A stretch of 8,421 nt of DNA from JAWUWD01 sp034112085 (GTDB lineage Bacteria; Bacteroidota; Bacteroidia; Cytophagales; Cyclobacteriaceae): NCBI GenBank assembly GCA_034112085.1, contig JAWUWD010000129.1:1-8421 (forward strand), in the 5' to 3' direction. How positions within the stretch are numbered: position 1 is the first letter of the stretch; each line of letters starts with the position of its first letter. Under the pieces are notes generated by a model. That model saw nothing but the letters and a program-made list of their open reading frames with translations, was not told the origin of the DNA and did no database searches. This document shows, piece by piece, positions 1 through 6,007 of this stretch. The translations under genes were made by a program, and so were the position numbers.

Positions 1-109
1 ATGTCAAAAGAGTGCTCCACTTCTGCTGAAGATAAAATATTGAACTGTTAAGTAAAAAAGAAAGGCCTCTTCTAAAACTATTAATCCCACGCATCAATCC
101 AAAGCTAAG

Positions 110-136
110 TAACATAACGCGATGCCATTATATAAC
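110..136 (-). repeat. Palindromic-cluster motif, copy A (inverted)
   Basis: Read on the minus strand this is GTTATATAAT, a 7-base spacer, then CGTTATGTTA. The same two blocks occur on the plus strand at 333-356 with a shorter spacer. Its inner block (127-136) is also the exact reverse complement of 213-222, so 127-222 can fold into one long nested hairpin. Confidence 0.6.
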
Positions 137-222
137 AATCAATACCGTGTAGAAGGTTGCCATTAGGCAAGCTTTAGGTATTGGAAGGCTTGCAGGGCTG
201 CTTAGTCTAATGGTTATATAAT
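127..222. repeat. Nested long hairpin
   Basis: Three inverted-repeat pairs are nested in this 96-base segment: ATTATATAAC (127-136) with GTTATATAAT (213-222), CCATTAG (160-166) with CTAATGG (207-213), and GCAAGC (167-172) with GCTTGC (188-193). The first two pairs share one base, G213. Such an imperfect palindrome of about 100 nt recalls integron attC sites or repetitive extragenic palindromes, but the conserved attC core boxes are not clearly present and no integrase is visible. Confidence 0.5.
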
Positions 223-234
223 AACATTATGTCT
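213..234 (+). repeat. Palindromic-cluster motif, copy B
   Basis: The motif begins GTTATATAAT and ends TTATGTCT, like copy C at 333-356. A 15-base part (218-232) is the exact reverse complement of 606-620 in copy D. The sequence immediately 3' of it turns abruptly GC-rich. Confidence 0.6.
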
Positions 235-332
235 GCGCTCCGTTACTCTTCGCTTGCCCTCGCCAAGGCGCTCGGGTAAATAGACCGCACAAAGTCAACC
301 CTCCAGGACGGAGAAAAGAAAATTCAGCTGGT

Positions 333-356
333 GTTATATAATTAGTCGTTATGTCT
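333..356 (+). repeat. Palindromic-cluster motif, copy C
   Basis: Starts GTTATATAAT and ends CGTTATGTCT with a 4-base spacer. It is a direct repeat of copy B and an inverted repeat of copy A. Like copy B, it is followed by GC-rich sequence. Confidence 0.6.
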
Positions 357-432
357 AAATAGCCGCTCGGCCAGCGCGCTATGTCCACCGCACGGCTTTC
401 TCAAGGCCGCCCTACAAACGGACAGCTCCCTA

Positions 433-453
433 AAATGATCTACCAGATCATTT
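433..453. repeat. Perfect 9-bp hairpin
   Basis: AAATGATCT (433-441), a 3-base loop ACC, and AGATCATTT (445-453) form a perfect stem. It has no adjoining T tract on either strand, so a terminator role is not obvious. It lies inside the GC-rich non-coding stretch. Confidence 0.6.
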
Positions 454-486
454 CTTTACGCTCAATCTCACTCAAGCCGCTGGGCT

Positions 487-515
487 TTTACTTTTTTCAT
501 TGATAAAAAAGTAAA
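487..515. terminator. A/T-rich 11-bp hairpin, possible bidirectional terminator
   Basis: TTTACTTTTTT (487-497) and AAAAAAGTAAA (505-515) are perfect reverse complements around a 7-base loop. Either strand gives a stem with a run of T in one arm, as in some bidirectional terminators. No gene end lies close by on either side, so what it would terminate is unknown. Confidence 0.4.
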
Positions 516-526
516 CAAAAAATTTA

Positions 527-577
527 GACAGAATAATGCTTCCACCTACATGCTCACGCTCACCCCGCTATTCTGCC
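527..577. repeat. Hairpin with 9-base arms (one mismatch)
   Basis: GACAGAATA (527-535) can pair with TATTCTGCC (569-577) at eight of nine positions, enclosing a 33-base loop. It directly follows the A/T-rich hairpin at 487-515 and may be part of the same structured non-coding element. Confidence 0.4.
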
Positions 578-602
578 TGGCCAACGCTCAAGAAATTTCT
601 AT

Positions 603-623
603 TTAACATAATGTTATTATGCC
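603..623 (-). repeat. Palindromic-cluster motif, copy D (inverted)
   Basis: Fifteen bases (606-620) are the exact reverse complement of 218-232 in copy B. Copies B and D therefore flank the GC-rich non-coding block at 235-602 as inverted repeats, an arrangement that could mark the ends of an inserted element. No coding sequence lies between them. Confidence 0.5.
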
Positions 624-635
624 TATCCACGAACC

Positions 636-648
636 AATAGTGTAACAA
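636..648 (+). repeat. 13-bp direct repeat, first copy
   Basis: CAATAGTGTAACA occurs here and again at 720-732 with 84 bp between the starts. It lies just outside the inverted repeat at 603-623. Confidence 0.5.
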
Positions 649-719
649 AATGATCTCCTACCCTATTAAATATCATATTCGAAATTCAATAGATGATTAG
701 ATTATGACACAGCATACAG

Positions 720-732
720 CAATAGTGTAACA
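720..732 (+). repeat. 13-bp direct repeat, second copy
   Basis: Second copy of CAATAGTGTAACA. Here the sequence continues into the near-palindrome TGTAACATATTACA (726-739), which the first copy lacks. Paired sites like these could be regulatory half-sites or the footprint of an insertion. Confidence 0.5.
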
Positions 733-780
733 TATTACAATAGGTTTTTTATCAATGTTCAATTTAATCATCTGGATTAT

Positions 781-800
781 AATTGCCACGTTAGGCAATT
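781..800. repeat. Perfect 7-bp hairpin
   Basis: AATTGCC (781-787) and GGCAATT (794-800) pair around a 6-base loop, ACGTTA. There is no T tract after it on the plus strand. It lies about 105 bases upstream of the protease gene start, so it could belong to that operon's leader or regulatory region. Confidence 0.5.
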
Positions 801-862
801 CGAAGCAAATGAAATGCTTACTATGAAAACTTTATATAACAACAGTTTTAAATAATTACTAT

Positions 863-888
863 AAATAATGTGACCTGTCACATTATTT
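863..888. promoter_or_regulatory. Perfect 12+12 bp palindrome before the rim-like operon, likely operator
   Basis: AAATAATGTGAC (863-874) and GTCACATTATTT (877-888) are perfect reverse complements separated only by CT. The right arm ends 16 bases before the ATG at 905, where a repressor could block transcription start or a hairpin could sequester the start. The core TGTGA/TCACA arms recall CRP-type half-sites, but the gap between them is 4 bases rather than the 6 of the CRP consensus, so a CRP assignment is not justified. No T tract follows on the plus strand, which argues against a terminator. Confidence 0.6.
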
Positions 889-904
889 AACGTCTTAAGT
901 ACAT

Positions 905-1339
905 ATGAAAGAAATAGGAAGAATAGACCGTATTGATTTCCCCGAGTTTGGACTTGAAAATATAGAAGTCAAGATAGATACCGGGGCGAATAGGTCATCC
1001 ATTCATTGCACAAAAATCGATCATCAAATAAGAGAAGGTGAAGATTGCAATGCATTTCAGATACCACTTACAAGCCATGAAAATGATGTTTTTTATAGCA
1101 ACGACTATTTTAAAAAGAAAATAAAAAGTTCCTCTGGTCATATAGAAGACAGGTATATTATCAAGACTACCGCCATCATTTTTGGTAAAAAAATACACAC
1201 TTCATTTTCATTAACCGACAGGGCTGAAATGAAATTCCCTATACTATTGGGGCGCAAACTTTTAAAATCAAGGTTCATTGTGGATGTGGCACAGGAAGAC
1301 CTCTCTTATAAAACTAAAACTAAAATAAAACCATTATGA
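905..1339 (+). CDS. RimB-like retropepsin-type protease ('ATP-dependent zinc protease' family)
   Basis: This 144-residue protein resembles the small Zn_protease family (COG4067 type), which despite its name has a retroviral-aspartic-protease fold. The aspartic protease signature Asp-Thr-Gly-Ala is at residues 25-28 in the context VKIDTGANRSSIH, and the second hallmark, ILLGR, is at 113-117. One such signature per chain implies that the active enzyme is a homodimer. No signal peptide or membrane segment is seen, so it should be cytoplasmic. A stop codon at 896-898 is in frame, so ATG 905 is the first possible start; there is no Shine-Dalgarno sequence. It overlaps the next gene, rimK, by four bases (ATGA). 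Proteins of this family sit beside rimK in pseudomonads (RimB), where they are linked to processing of the glutamylated S6 protein. That function is inferred here from context. The family assignment is firm; the substrate is not. Confidence 0.9.
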   Translation: MKEIGRIDRIDFPEFGLENIEVKIDTGANRSSIHCTKIDHQIREGEDCNAFQIPLTSHENDVFYSNDYFKKKIKSSSGHIEDRYIIKTTAIIFGKKIHTSFSLTDRAEMKFPILLGRKLLKSRFIVDVAQEDLSYKTKTKIKPL

Positions 1340-2244
1340 AAATTGCAGTGCTATCAAGAAATCCAAAACTTTACTCAACAAGAAGATTGGTCGAAGCTAT
1401 TGAAAAGAGAGGGCATGAGGGTATCGTAATTGATCATATGCACTGTGACATTGTGATGGACGATGATGGACCATCGGTCTTTTATAAAAGTGAAAAGCTC
1501 ACTAATATAGATGCAATTATTCCAAGAATTGGAGCCTCTGTAACTTTCTATGGTACAGCTGTTGTCAGGCAATTTGAAATGATGAACGTATTTAGTGCGG
1601 TAGACTCATTGGCTATTACAAGATCACGGGACAAATTAAGAAGTTTGCAAATACTGTCACGATCAGGAGTAGCTATGCCCAAAACAGCGTTTACCAATTC
1701 CAGTAAAGGAGATAATAAAGTATTGAAACATATCGGTGATGCACCCATTGTCATAAAACTATTGGAGGGCACTCAAGGGTTGGGTGTAATGTTGGCTGAA
1801 ACCAATAAAGCAGCTACATCTGTTGTTGAGGCTTTTGAAAGTTTGAAGACTCGTGTCATACTTCAAGAATTTATAGAAGAAGCTGGAGGAGCTGATATAA
1901 GAGCGTTCATCGTAAATGGAGAGATCGTGGGAGCTATGAAGCGACAAGGTAAAGAGGGAGAATTCAGATCGAATCTGCACAGAGGTGGACATGCTAACAT
2001 CATCAAGCTTAGCCGGGCTGAAAAAACTGCTGCTCTAAGTGCTGCCAAGAGCATGGGATTGGCTATAGCGGGAGTAGATATGCTTCAATCCAAACGAGGG
2101 CCAATGATATTGGAAGTAAATTCATCACCTGGGCTAGAAGGTATAGAAAAAGCAACTGAAGTGGATATTGCAGGTAAAATAGTGGAATACATCGAACAAT
2201 CCGCTACTAAGAAAAGAAGGCTTAAAGATAAAGTAAATGCCTAA
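1336..2244 (+). CDS. rimK: RimK, ribosomal protein S6:L-glutamate ligase (ATP-grasp)
   Basis: RimK adds glutamate residues to the C-terminus of ribosomal protein S6 using ATP. The 302-residue product is full length (E. coli RimK is about 300) and colinear with it. The N-terminal part has MKIAVLSRNPKLYSTRRL and the IPRIGASVTFYGTAVVRQFE block at about 62-81. The ATP-grasp core has Lys100, Lys141, the glycine-rich loop EGTQGLGV at 144-151, the DIRAFIV strand at 187-193 and the RSNLHRGG substrate loop at 211-218. Metal-binding residues lie at Asp248 and in LEVNSSPGLEGIEKAT at 259-274 (Glu260, Asn262). The C-terminal tail is basic (TKKRRLKDK). It overlaps the protease gene upstream by four bases and shares one base with the deacylase downstream, so the three genes are probably translationally coupled. 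A related ligase acting on another peptide or small molecule is possible, but similarity to true RimK is high throughout. Confidence 0.95.
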   Translation: MKIAVLSRNPKLYSTRRLVEAIEKRGHEGIVIDHMHCDIVMDDDGPSVFYKSEKLTNIDAIIPRIGASVTFYGTAVVRQFEMMNVFSAVDSLAITRSRDKLRSLQILSRSGVAMPKTAFTNSSKGDNKVLKHIGDAPIVIKLLEGTQGLGVMLAETNKAATSVVEAFESLKTRVILQEFIEEAGGADIRAFIVNGEIVGAMKRQGKEGEFRSNLHRGGHANIIKLSRAEKTAALSAAKSMGLAIAGVDMLQSKRGPMILEVNSSPGLEGIEKATEVDIAGKIVEYIEQSATKKRRLKDKVNA

Positions 2245-3191
2245 TGGTAATGAAAATTATGAAAATAGCAGGAACAACCATCTCCCCTGGTGAAGAAGTT
2301 CAAATCAATGCGAATATTGCAAAACTACCTACAAGAACACCTATCGATATTCCGATCATAGTCAATCGATCGAAAAATGATGGTCCTACACTCTTGTTGA
2401 TGGCAGGGATGCATGGCGATGAGATCAACGGAGTGGAAATTGTACGAAGAATGATTTCGAACAAATATAATGCTCCCTTAATTGGGTCTGTTATTTGCAT
2501 TCCGATTTTGAATATTCACGGATTCATACACTTCTCCAGGCAAGTGCCTGACGGTAAAGATGTCAACCGGTCTTTTCCAGGTACCCGCTATGGATCTTTG
2601 GCCAGTCAGATTGCCTATCATTTAAGAAACGAGATATTACCTCAAATTGACTGTGGTCTTGACTTTCATACGGGGGGGGCACGAATCAATAATTATCCGC
2701 AAATTCGTGCTGTACTCTCTAACCCAGACAATGCTGCCTTAGCAAAAGCGTTTGCTCCTCCATTCGTGATTGATTCTCAGTTCAGAGAGAAATCTCTAAG
2801 GCGAGAAGCTGATAAACTTGGCAAATCAATTTTAGTATATGAAGGAGGAGAGTCACTACGCTTACGAAAAAATGCAGTGGATGAAGGTGTCAATGGAGCA
2901 CTCAGGGTGATGAAAAATTTGGGTATGCGAGCGGACGCGCCAATCCCATATAGAGAGCCCATTGTATTGTCGTCAACCACATGGATAAGAGCATCAGGTG
3001 CTGGACTTTACCATTCTTTTGTTCGAACTGGAGAAGTAATAAAGAAAGGGCAGAAAATTGGCCTCATTACAGGACCTTTTGGAGAATTCGAGCGAGCCGT
3101 CCAAGCGAAAACTGATGGACATGTGATAGCAGTAAACAACAACCCAGTAGTAAATCGTGGGGATGCGTTGATGCATGTTGGGATGGCTTAA
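2244..3191 (+). CDS. Succinylglutamate desuccinylase/aspartoacylase-family zinc deacylase
   Basis: Members of this AstE/AspA family (M14 carboxypeptidase fold) hydrolyse N-acyl amino acids or related amide bonds with one zinc ion. The motif GMHGDE at 55-60 supplies His57 and Glu60, and DFHTGG at 140-145 supplies His142 as the third zinc ligand. DVNRSFPG at 107-114 is the family's substrate-binding Asn-Arg block, and Glu200 in YEGGES is the likely catalytic base. The C-terminal third is the beta-rich domain of the family. Length (315) is ordinary. The ATG at 2244 overlaps the rimK stop in TAATG; in-frame ATGs at 2250 and 2259 are equally plausible starts, and the third (MKIAGTTIS) leaves the most family-like N-terminus. 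It is not in an arginine catabolic (ast) cluster. Its place behind rimK suggests it acts on a glutamyl or acyl-glutamate bond, perhaps reversing RimK's modification. That is inference. Confidence 0.88.
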   Translation: MVMKIMKIAGTTISPGEEVQINANIAKLPTRTPIDIPIIVNRSKNDGPTLLLMAGMHGDEINGVEIVRRMISNKYNAPLIGSVICIPILNIHGFIHFSRQVPDGKDVNRSFPGTRYGSLASQIAYHLRNEILPQIDCGLDFHTGGARINNYPQIRAVLSNPDNAALAKAFAPPFVIDSQFREKSLRREADKLGKSILVYEGGESLRLRKNAVDEGVNGALRVMKNLGMRADAPIPYREPIVLSSTTWIRASGAGLYHSFVRTGEVIKKGQKIGLITGPFGEFERAVQAKTDGHVIAVNNNPVVNRGDALMHVGMA

Positions 3192-3211
3192 GGCTTTATT
3201 AACCAAGTATA

Positions 3212-4561
3212 TCATGAATATTTCAGCATCATGGTTGCAAAAGTCAAAGCTAAAAAGAACCCAAACATATCGGTTACTGTGGTGAGTAGGGGGCCTGAGG
3301 CCAATGCTGGATCTACCTTCAGTCTTTTTAAGAAAAGTGGGATAGTCCCTCCAATGGAAACAGCAACGACTGTATTGATTGCTAGTGCACCTCCTACCAC
3401 CAGCCCTAAAATGATATTACCTTGCCAAAGCCATGCGGCTGTTCCTATTAAAGTGCCTAGTACGATTCCGTTCAGTACGCCCACAGAAACCTCTTGTAAC
3501 CAAACCCTCATCATTTCATAGGGTCTTACAACTCCCAATGACAGCTCACGCAAGCTTACCGCTACAGCTTGATTGCCGGAGCATCCACTCATATCAGAAA
3601 TGATGGGAAGAAATACTGCCAATGCGATTACAGCGGTTAGTGTTTCCTGGTAAAAGGCTATGACACTAGCAGCCGCAATGTTGAGTAAAATATTTACACT
3701 TAACCAAGAGAGCCGTCTCTTTGCTCTAAGTAAAATAGGCATTGTCCGGAGTTCTTCCCCACCAACAATCCCTTGAGTTTCCAGATGTTCTGTATGTATT
3801 TTTTCTGTTTGCGATTCTCGCAGATCTTCCCTGAGTACTACACCCTTAAGTTCATTGTCCTGATTCATAACAGGAACACCATGAAAATTATGTTCATTGA
3901 AGAATCTGACAAGTTCATCCAAGGGGTCAAATTCATTGACCGTCAAAGCATCACCCAATACAATTTTGGAAAGTAAAGTTGTTGGTTTGGAAAGTAGAAG
4001 GTGACGCATATTGAGTACACCTACAAATTGATTGTTATGGGTAACATAAATGTATTGAAGATTATATTTTTCATACTTTTCAGAATTATCCCCAAGATCA
4101 CGCACTACGCTTCCGACAGTCTTAGTATCTTCGTAGGCCAGAAATTCAGTAATCATCAGACCTCCAGCAGTGTCTGAATCATATTGGATGAGGTGCCGTA
4201 TATTTTCAACTTCCTGGTCATCCATCTCGACCATGATGGCTTCAGCATTTGCATCATCCATTTCATCCAGAAAATCGGCCTGATCGTCACTCGACATTTC
4301 CGAGATAATGGCAGCAGCTTGCTTGGCTTCAAGGTCTTCTATTGTCCGCAATGCCTGAATCCAGGGAATATCCTCAACCACTTCCGCAGCGTCTTGCGGA
4401 GAGAGCAGACCTAAGAGCTTCGCACGATCATCAGCATTGATATGATTTACTGCACTTACTAGGTCATCGGTGTCAATTTCATCCAAAAAACCTTTCAATT
4501 GGACAGTAGCATCCTGATCTATTAGTTCTTGTAGTGGCTCCCAAGGTCGTTCGTGTCTCAT
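3212..4561 (-). CDS. mgtE: MgtE-family magnesium transporter
   Basis: MgtE is an inner-membrane Mg2+ channel gated by intracellular Mg2+. The 449-residue product has the full architecture. An acidic helical MgtE N domain occupies about 10-130, with repeated Asp-rich turns such as LLSPQDAAEVVEDI and SSDDQADFLDEMDD. A CBS pair lies at about 137-255, including HGVPVMNQDNELKGVV. Five membrane helices lie at about 285-448. The pore region carries SGCSGNQAVAVSLRELSLG at 325-343 and DPALASGPLLTTVTDMFGFF at 417-436, the latter with the conserved Asp of the family. Cys327 stands where many MgtE proteins have Asn (GCSGNQ versus GNSGSQ-like), which may mark a subfamily. It ends 20 bp from the convergent deacylase gene with no obvious terminator. 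Upstream lies 323 bp of AT-rich DNA. A weak -7-like box (minus strand of 4599-4606, TGTATTTG) would give a short leader. Confidence 0.95.
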   Translation of the reverse strand: MRHERPWEPLQELIDQDATVQLKGFLDEIDTDDLVSAVNHINADDRAKLLGLLSPQDAAEVVEDIPWIQALRTIEDLEAKQAAAIISEMSSDDQADFLDEMDDANAEAIMVEMDDQEVENIRHLIQYDSDTAGGLMITEFLAYEDTKTVGSVVRDLGDNSEKYEKYNLQYIYVTHNNQFVGVLNMRHLLLSKPTTLLSKIVLGDALTVNEFDPLDELVRFFNEHNFHGVPVMNQDNELKGVVLREDLRESQTEKIHTEHLETQGIVGGEELRTMPILLRAKRRLSWLSVNILLNIAAASVIAFYQETLTAVIALAVFLPIISDMSGCSGNQAVAVSLRELSLGVVRPYEMMRVWLQEVSVGVLNGIVLGTLIGTAAWLWQGNIILGLVVGGALAINTVVAVSIGGTIPLFLKRLKVDPALASGPLLTTVTDMFGFFLALTFATMMLKYS

Positions 4562-4884
4562 GTTATATATGATTAAAATAGATATCTGGTTAAGGTATCA
4601 AATACAGTAGTTTGAAAACTAGCAAAAACATTAAAATATCATATCTGACATTGTTAAAAAAAAACGTAGATACAGTTGTGAATCGAATGTGAAAGTGAGG
4701 AAAGTATATGACAATTGTATTGGGCCAGTATACCGTAATAATTTGGTTTACGACTTGATGATACATTTATAGATTTCCTTTATTCCAACCTAAAATTCAA
4801 ATATAATTGCCTATAAATCTCTAATAATCTAGTTGTTTTAAAATCTATTATTCATTTGAAATATTCTCAATCCTTGAGTAGCAA
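4562..4884. other. AT-rich intergenic region upstream of mgtE
   Basis: No gene is visible in these 323 bases. Two minus-strand -7-like boxes could serve mgtE: TGTATTTG (4606-4599, near the start) and TATATTTG (4805-4798, which fits TAnnTTTG but would leave a leader of about 230 nt). Neither has a TTG at the usual -33 distance. I could not recognise an M-box or other Mg2+-sensing riboswitch. The short CTCAA/TTGAG hairpin at 4866-4878 may terminate the bestrophin transcript. Confidence 0.4.
4866..4878 (-). terminator. Weak terminator candidate after the bestrophin gene
   Basis: CTCAA and TTGAG form a 5-bp stem with a 3-base loop seven bases beyond the bestrophin stop codon. On the minus strand it is followed by AATATTTC, which is a poor U tract, so this is tentative. 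Confidence 0.25.
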
Positions 4885-5775
4885 TTATAAAATGTAATAA
4901 TCAGTTTGAGGATCAGGCGTAGGAATGTCCTTGTCTTTTAATAGCTGTTTTATGTTTATTTCAATTGCACGTGCAAGAGAGGTCATAGGTGTATCACTTG
5001 GTCTGTTCTTAAATGGATCCTGAAGGTGAAAAGCCGATTTTTCTAACAGAAAGAATATAAGTGAGAACAGTAGTAATAATGGGAGTTCAATGTATAATTC
5101 CATTTTGCGAACCGCCATCGAAAGTAGAATGACAAAAATGTATATGGTGCTGCGTAAAATCAATCTGTACTTCGGAGGAAATACGGTATTTTTTATCCGT
5201 TCAGCTTTGCCCATTGAATCACAAAGTCTAACGAATGTATTATCCAATTGCATATGAGTTATTGAATCAATTAGATCATTTTGTTTTAATAATTTGATTT
5301 GTTGAGTATTCAATTGAATGATCCCCAGTGGCTTATTACTGATTTTTTCTAAATGACTTCGATCTTCTTCCGACAAGTACTTGTCCAAGTCTAATGTTGG
5401 ATCAAGTCCTCTCAGTGATTGACCCAGGCAATAACACCATGCAATTTGTCTATAAGCGATTGTTGTAATTGCTTCATCAGAGTCGTTCAGAAAAGATTGT
5501 AACTGAATGATCAAACTCCTTGAATCGTTTACAATTGCGCCCCATATTTTTCTAGCTTCCCACCACCTATCATATGATTGACTCATTTTAAAAGAGAGCA
5601 AAACTGAAATAGCAGTTCCGAGAAAAGCAGGTATTGACAATGGTATCTCCAATACATTGTTGTCAAGATTCTGAGATGCAAAATAAGACAACAAGGCTAT
5701 AATCAACACAAATAGAATTTCTAACTTACTATCAAAGAAGATATATTTCAGTGGTATTTTGTTGCTGATAATCAT
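4885..5775 (-). CDS. Bestrophin-family anion channel (former UPF0187/YneE family)
   Basis: Bestrophins form pentameric membrane channels; the eukaryotic members conduct chloride, while a bacterial homologue of known structure conducts cations. The 296-residue product shows the family hallmarks: SFKMSQSYDRWWEARKIWG followed by AIVNDSRSL at 61-88, and the C-terminal DPFKNRPSDTPMTSLARAIEIN block at 253-274. Hydrophobic segments lie at about 18-35, 46-63, 207-222 and 228-246, in the usual two-plus-two arrangement around a soluble helical middle. Length is typical of bacterial members. The short loop after MIISNKIPLKYIF suits the cytosolic N-terminus. It has its own intergenic space on both sides (323 bp before mgtE, 232 bp after the gene-6 stop), so it may be a single transcription unit. 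A perfect GTTATGCATAAC palindrome lies 46 bp upstream of the start. Ion selectivity cannot be read from the sequence. Confidence 0.92.
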   Translation of the reverse strand: MIISNKIPLKYIFFDSKLEILFVLIIALLSYFASQNLDNNVLEIPLSIPAFLGTAISVLLSFKMSQSYDRWWEARKIWGAIVNDSRSLIIQLQSFLNDSDEAITTIAYRQIAWCYCLGQSLRGLDPTLDLDKYLSEEDRSHLEKISNKPLGIIQLNTQQIKLLKQNDLIDSITHMQLDNTFVRLCDSMGKAERIKNTVFPPKYRLILRSTIYIFVILLSMAVRKMELYIELPLLLLFSLIFFLLEKSAFHLQDPFKNRPSDTPMTSLARAIEINIKQLLKDKDIPTPDPQTDYYIL

Positions 5776-5788
5776 ATTGTTAATGTGC

Positions 5789-5804
5789 TATATTTTTAAA
5801 TATA
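5789..5804. repeat. AT-rich inverted repeat just upstream of the bestrophin gene
   Basis: TATATTT (5789-5795) and AAATATA (5798-5804) are perfect reverse complements with two bases between. On the minus strand it contains TATATTTA, one base from the TAnnTTTG -7 consensus, so it may overlap the bestrophin promoter. Confidence 0.35.
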
Positions 5805-5820
5805 ATTTCTTAATAGTTTA

Positions 5821-5832
5821 GTTATGCATAAC
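5821..5832. promoter_or_regulatory. 12-bp perfect palindrome, candidate operator for the bestrophin gene
   Basis: GTTATGCATAAC is its own reverse complement. It lies 46 bp upstream of the bestrophin start, behind the possible -7 box at 5804-5797, a position suited to a repressor or activator dimer. No protein can be assigned. Confidence 0.4.
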
Positions 5833-5952
5833 AGAGGCAATTCAGTTAATCCATGCCTTAGGATCATTAAAGTTTAGTTCACTATGATGATTAAGTTAGT
5901 GATCAACGTTAAATCAGGGTTCATTTCCGAGCTTTATTTGTATTTGCGAGAG

Positions 5953-5984
5953 AAAAATGATTGCGCAAAAATTAATGCGCAATC
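5953..5984 (-). terminator. Intrinsic terminator of the small secreted-protein gene
   Basis: On the minus strand GATTGCGCA (5984-5976), an 8-base AT loop and TGCGCAATC (5967-5959) make a perfect 9-bp stem, followed by ATTTTTC. It begins 23 bases beyond the stop codon of the small secreted-protein gene. The flanks CTCTC (5986-5990) and GAGAG (5948-5952) could extend the stem. This is the clearest terminator in the window and separates that gene from the bestrophin gene. Confidence 0.8.
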
Positions 5985-6007
5985 CCTCTCACAACAACAA
6001 TAATTAA

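Larger units (their letters stand above)
52..904. other. Long gene-free region with repeats and hairpins
   Basis: No reading frame here looks like a protein gene. The window opens with a 16-codon frame ending in TAA at 49-51, which could be the tail of an upstream gene or chance. The region contains four related short AT-rich motifs (110-136, 213-234, 333-356, 603-623), hairpins at 433-453, 487-515, 527-577 and 781-800, a 13-bp direct repeat (636-648 and 720-732) and a palindrome at 863-888. Base composition is uneven: 241-300 and 361-420 reach about 55% and 67% GC by hand count, far above the other intergenic DNA here (about 23% at 4741-4800). It may be a graveyard of small non-coding repeats or cassette-like elements. 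The promoter of the downstream operon should lie in its last 100-150 bases, but I could not pick a convincing -33/-7 pair. Confidence 0.7.

Noticed and set aside
1..51. 16-codon frame from the first base to TAA at 49-51, possible tail of an upstream gene
   Set aside because: All three plus frames close within 51 bases and the fragment is too short to recognise, so a gene end cannot be told from chance.
110..800. Integron attC sites (CGTTAGGC-like at 789-796, GTTATGT-like blocks in the repeats, ATTTAAC at 601-607)
   Set aside because: The strict core boxes do not pair at a proper distance (601-607 to 790-796 spans nearly 200 bases), no integrase or cassette ORF is present, and such short matches are expected by chance.
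863..888. CRP binding site
   Set aside because: The half-sites match but the spacing is 4 bases instead of 6, so the site is reported only as an unassigned palindrome.
3231..3521. 96-codon plus-strand frame opposite mgtE
   Set aside because: It lies entirely antisense to a strongly conserved membrane region of mgtE and has no recognisable family; it is a shadow frame.
4562..4884. Mg2+-sensing riboswitch (M-box or similar) ahead of mgtE
   Set aside because: The region is AT-rich with only weak short stems; I could not identify conserved riboswitch elements by eye.
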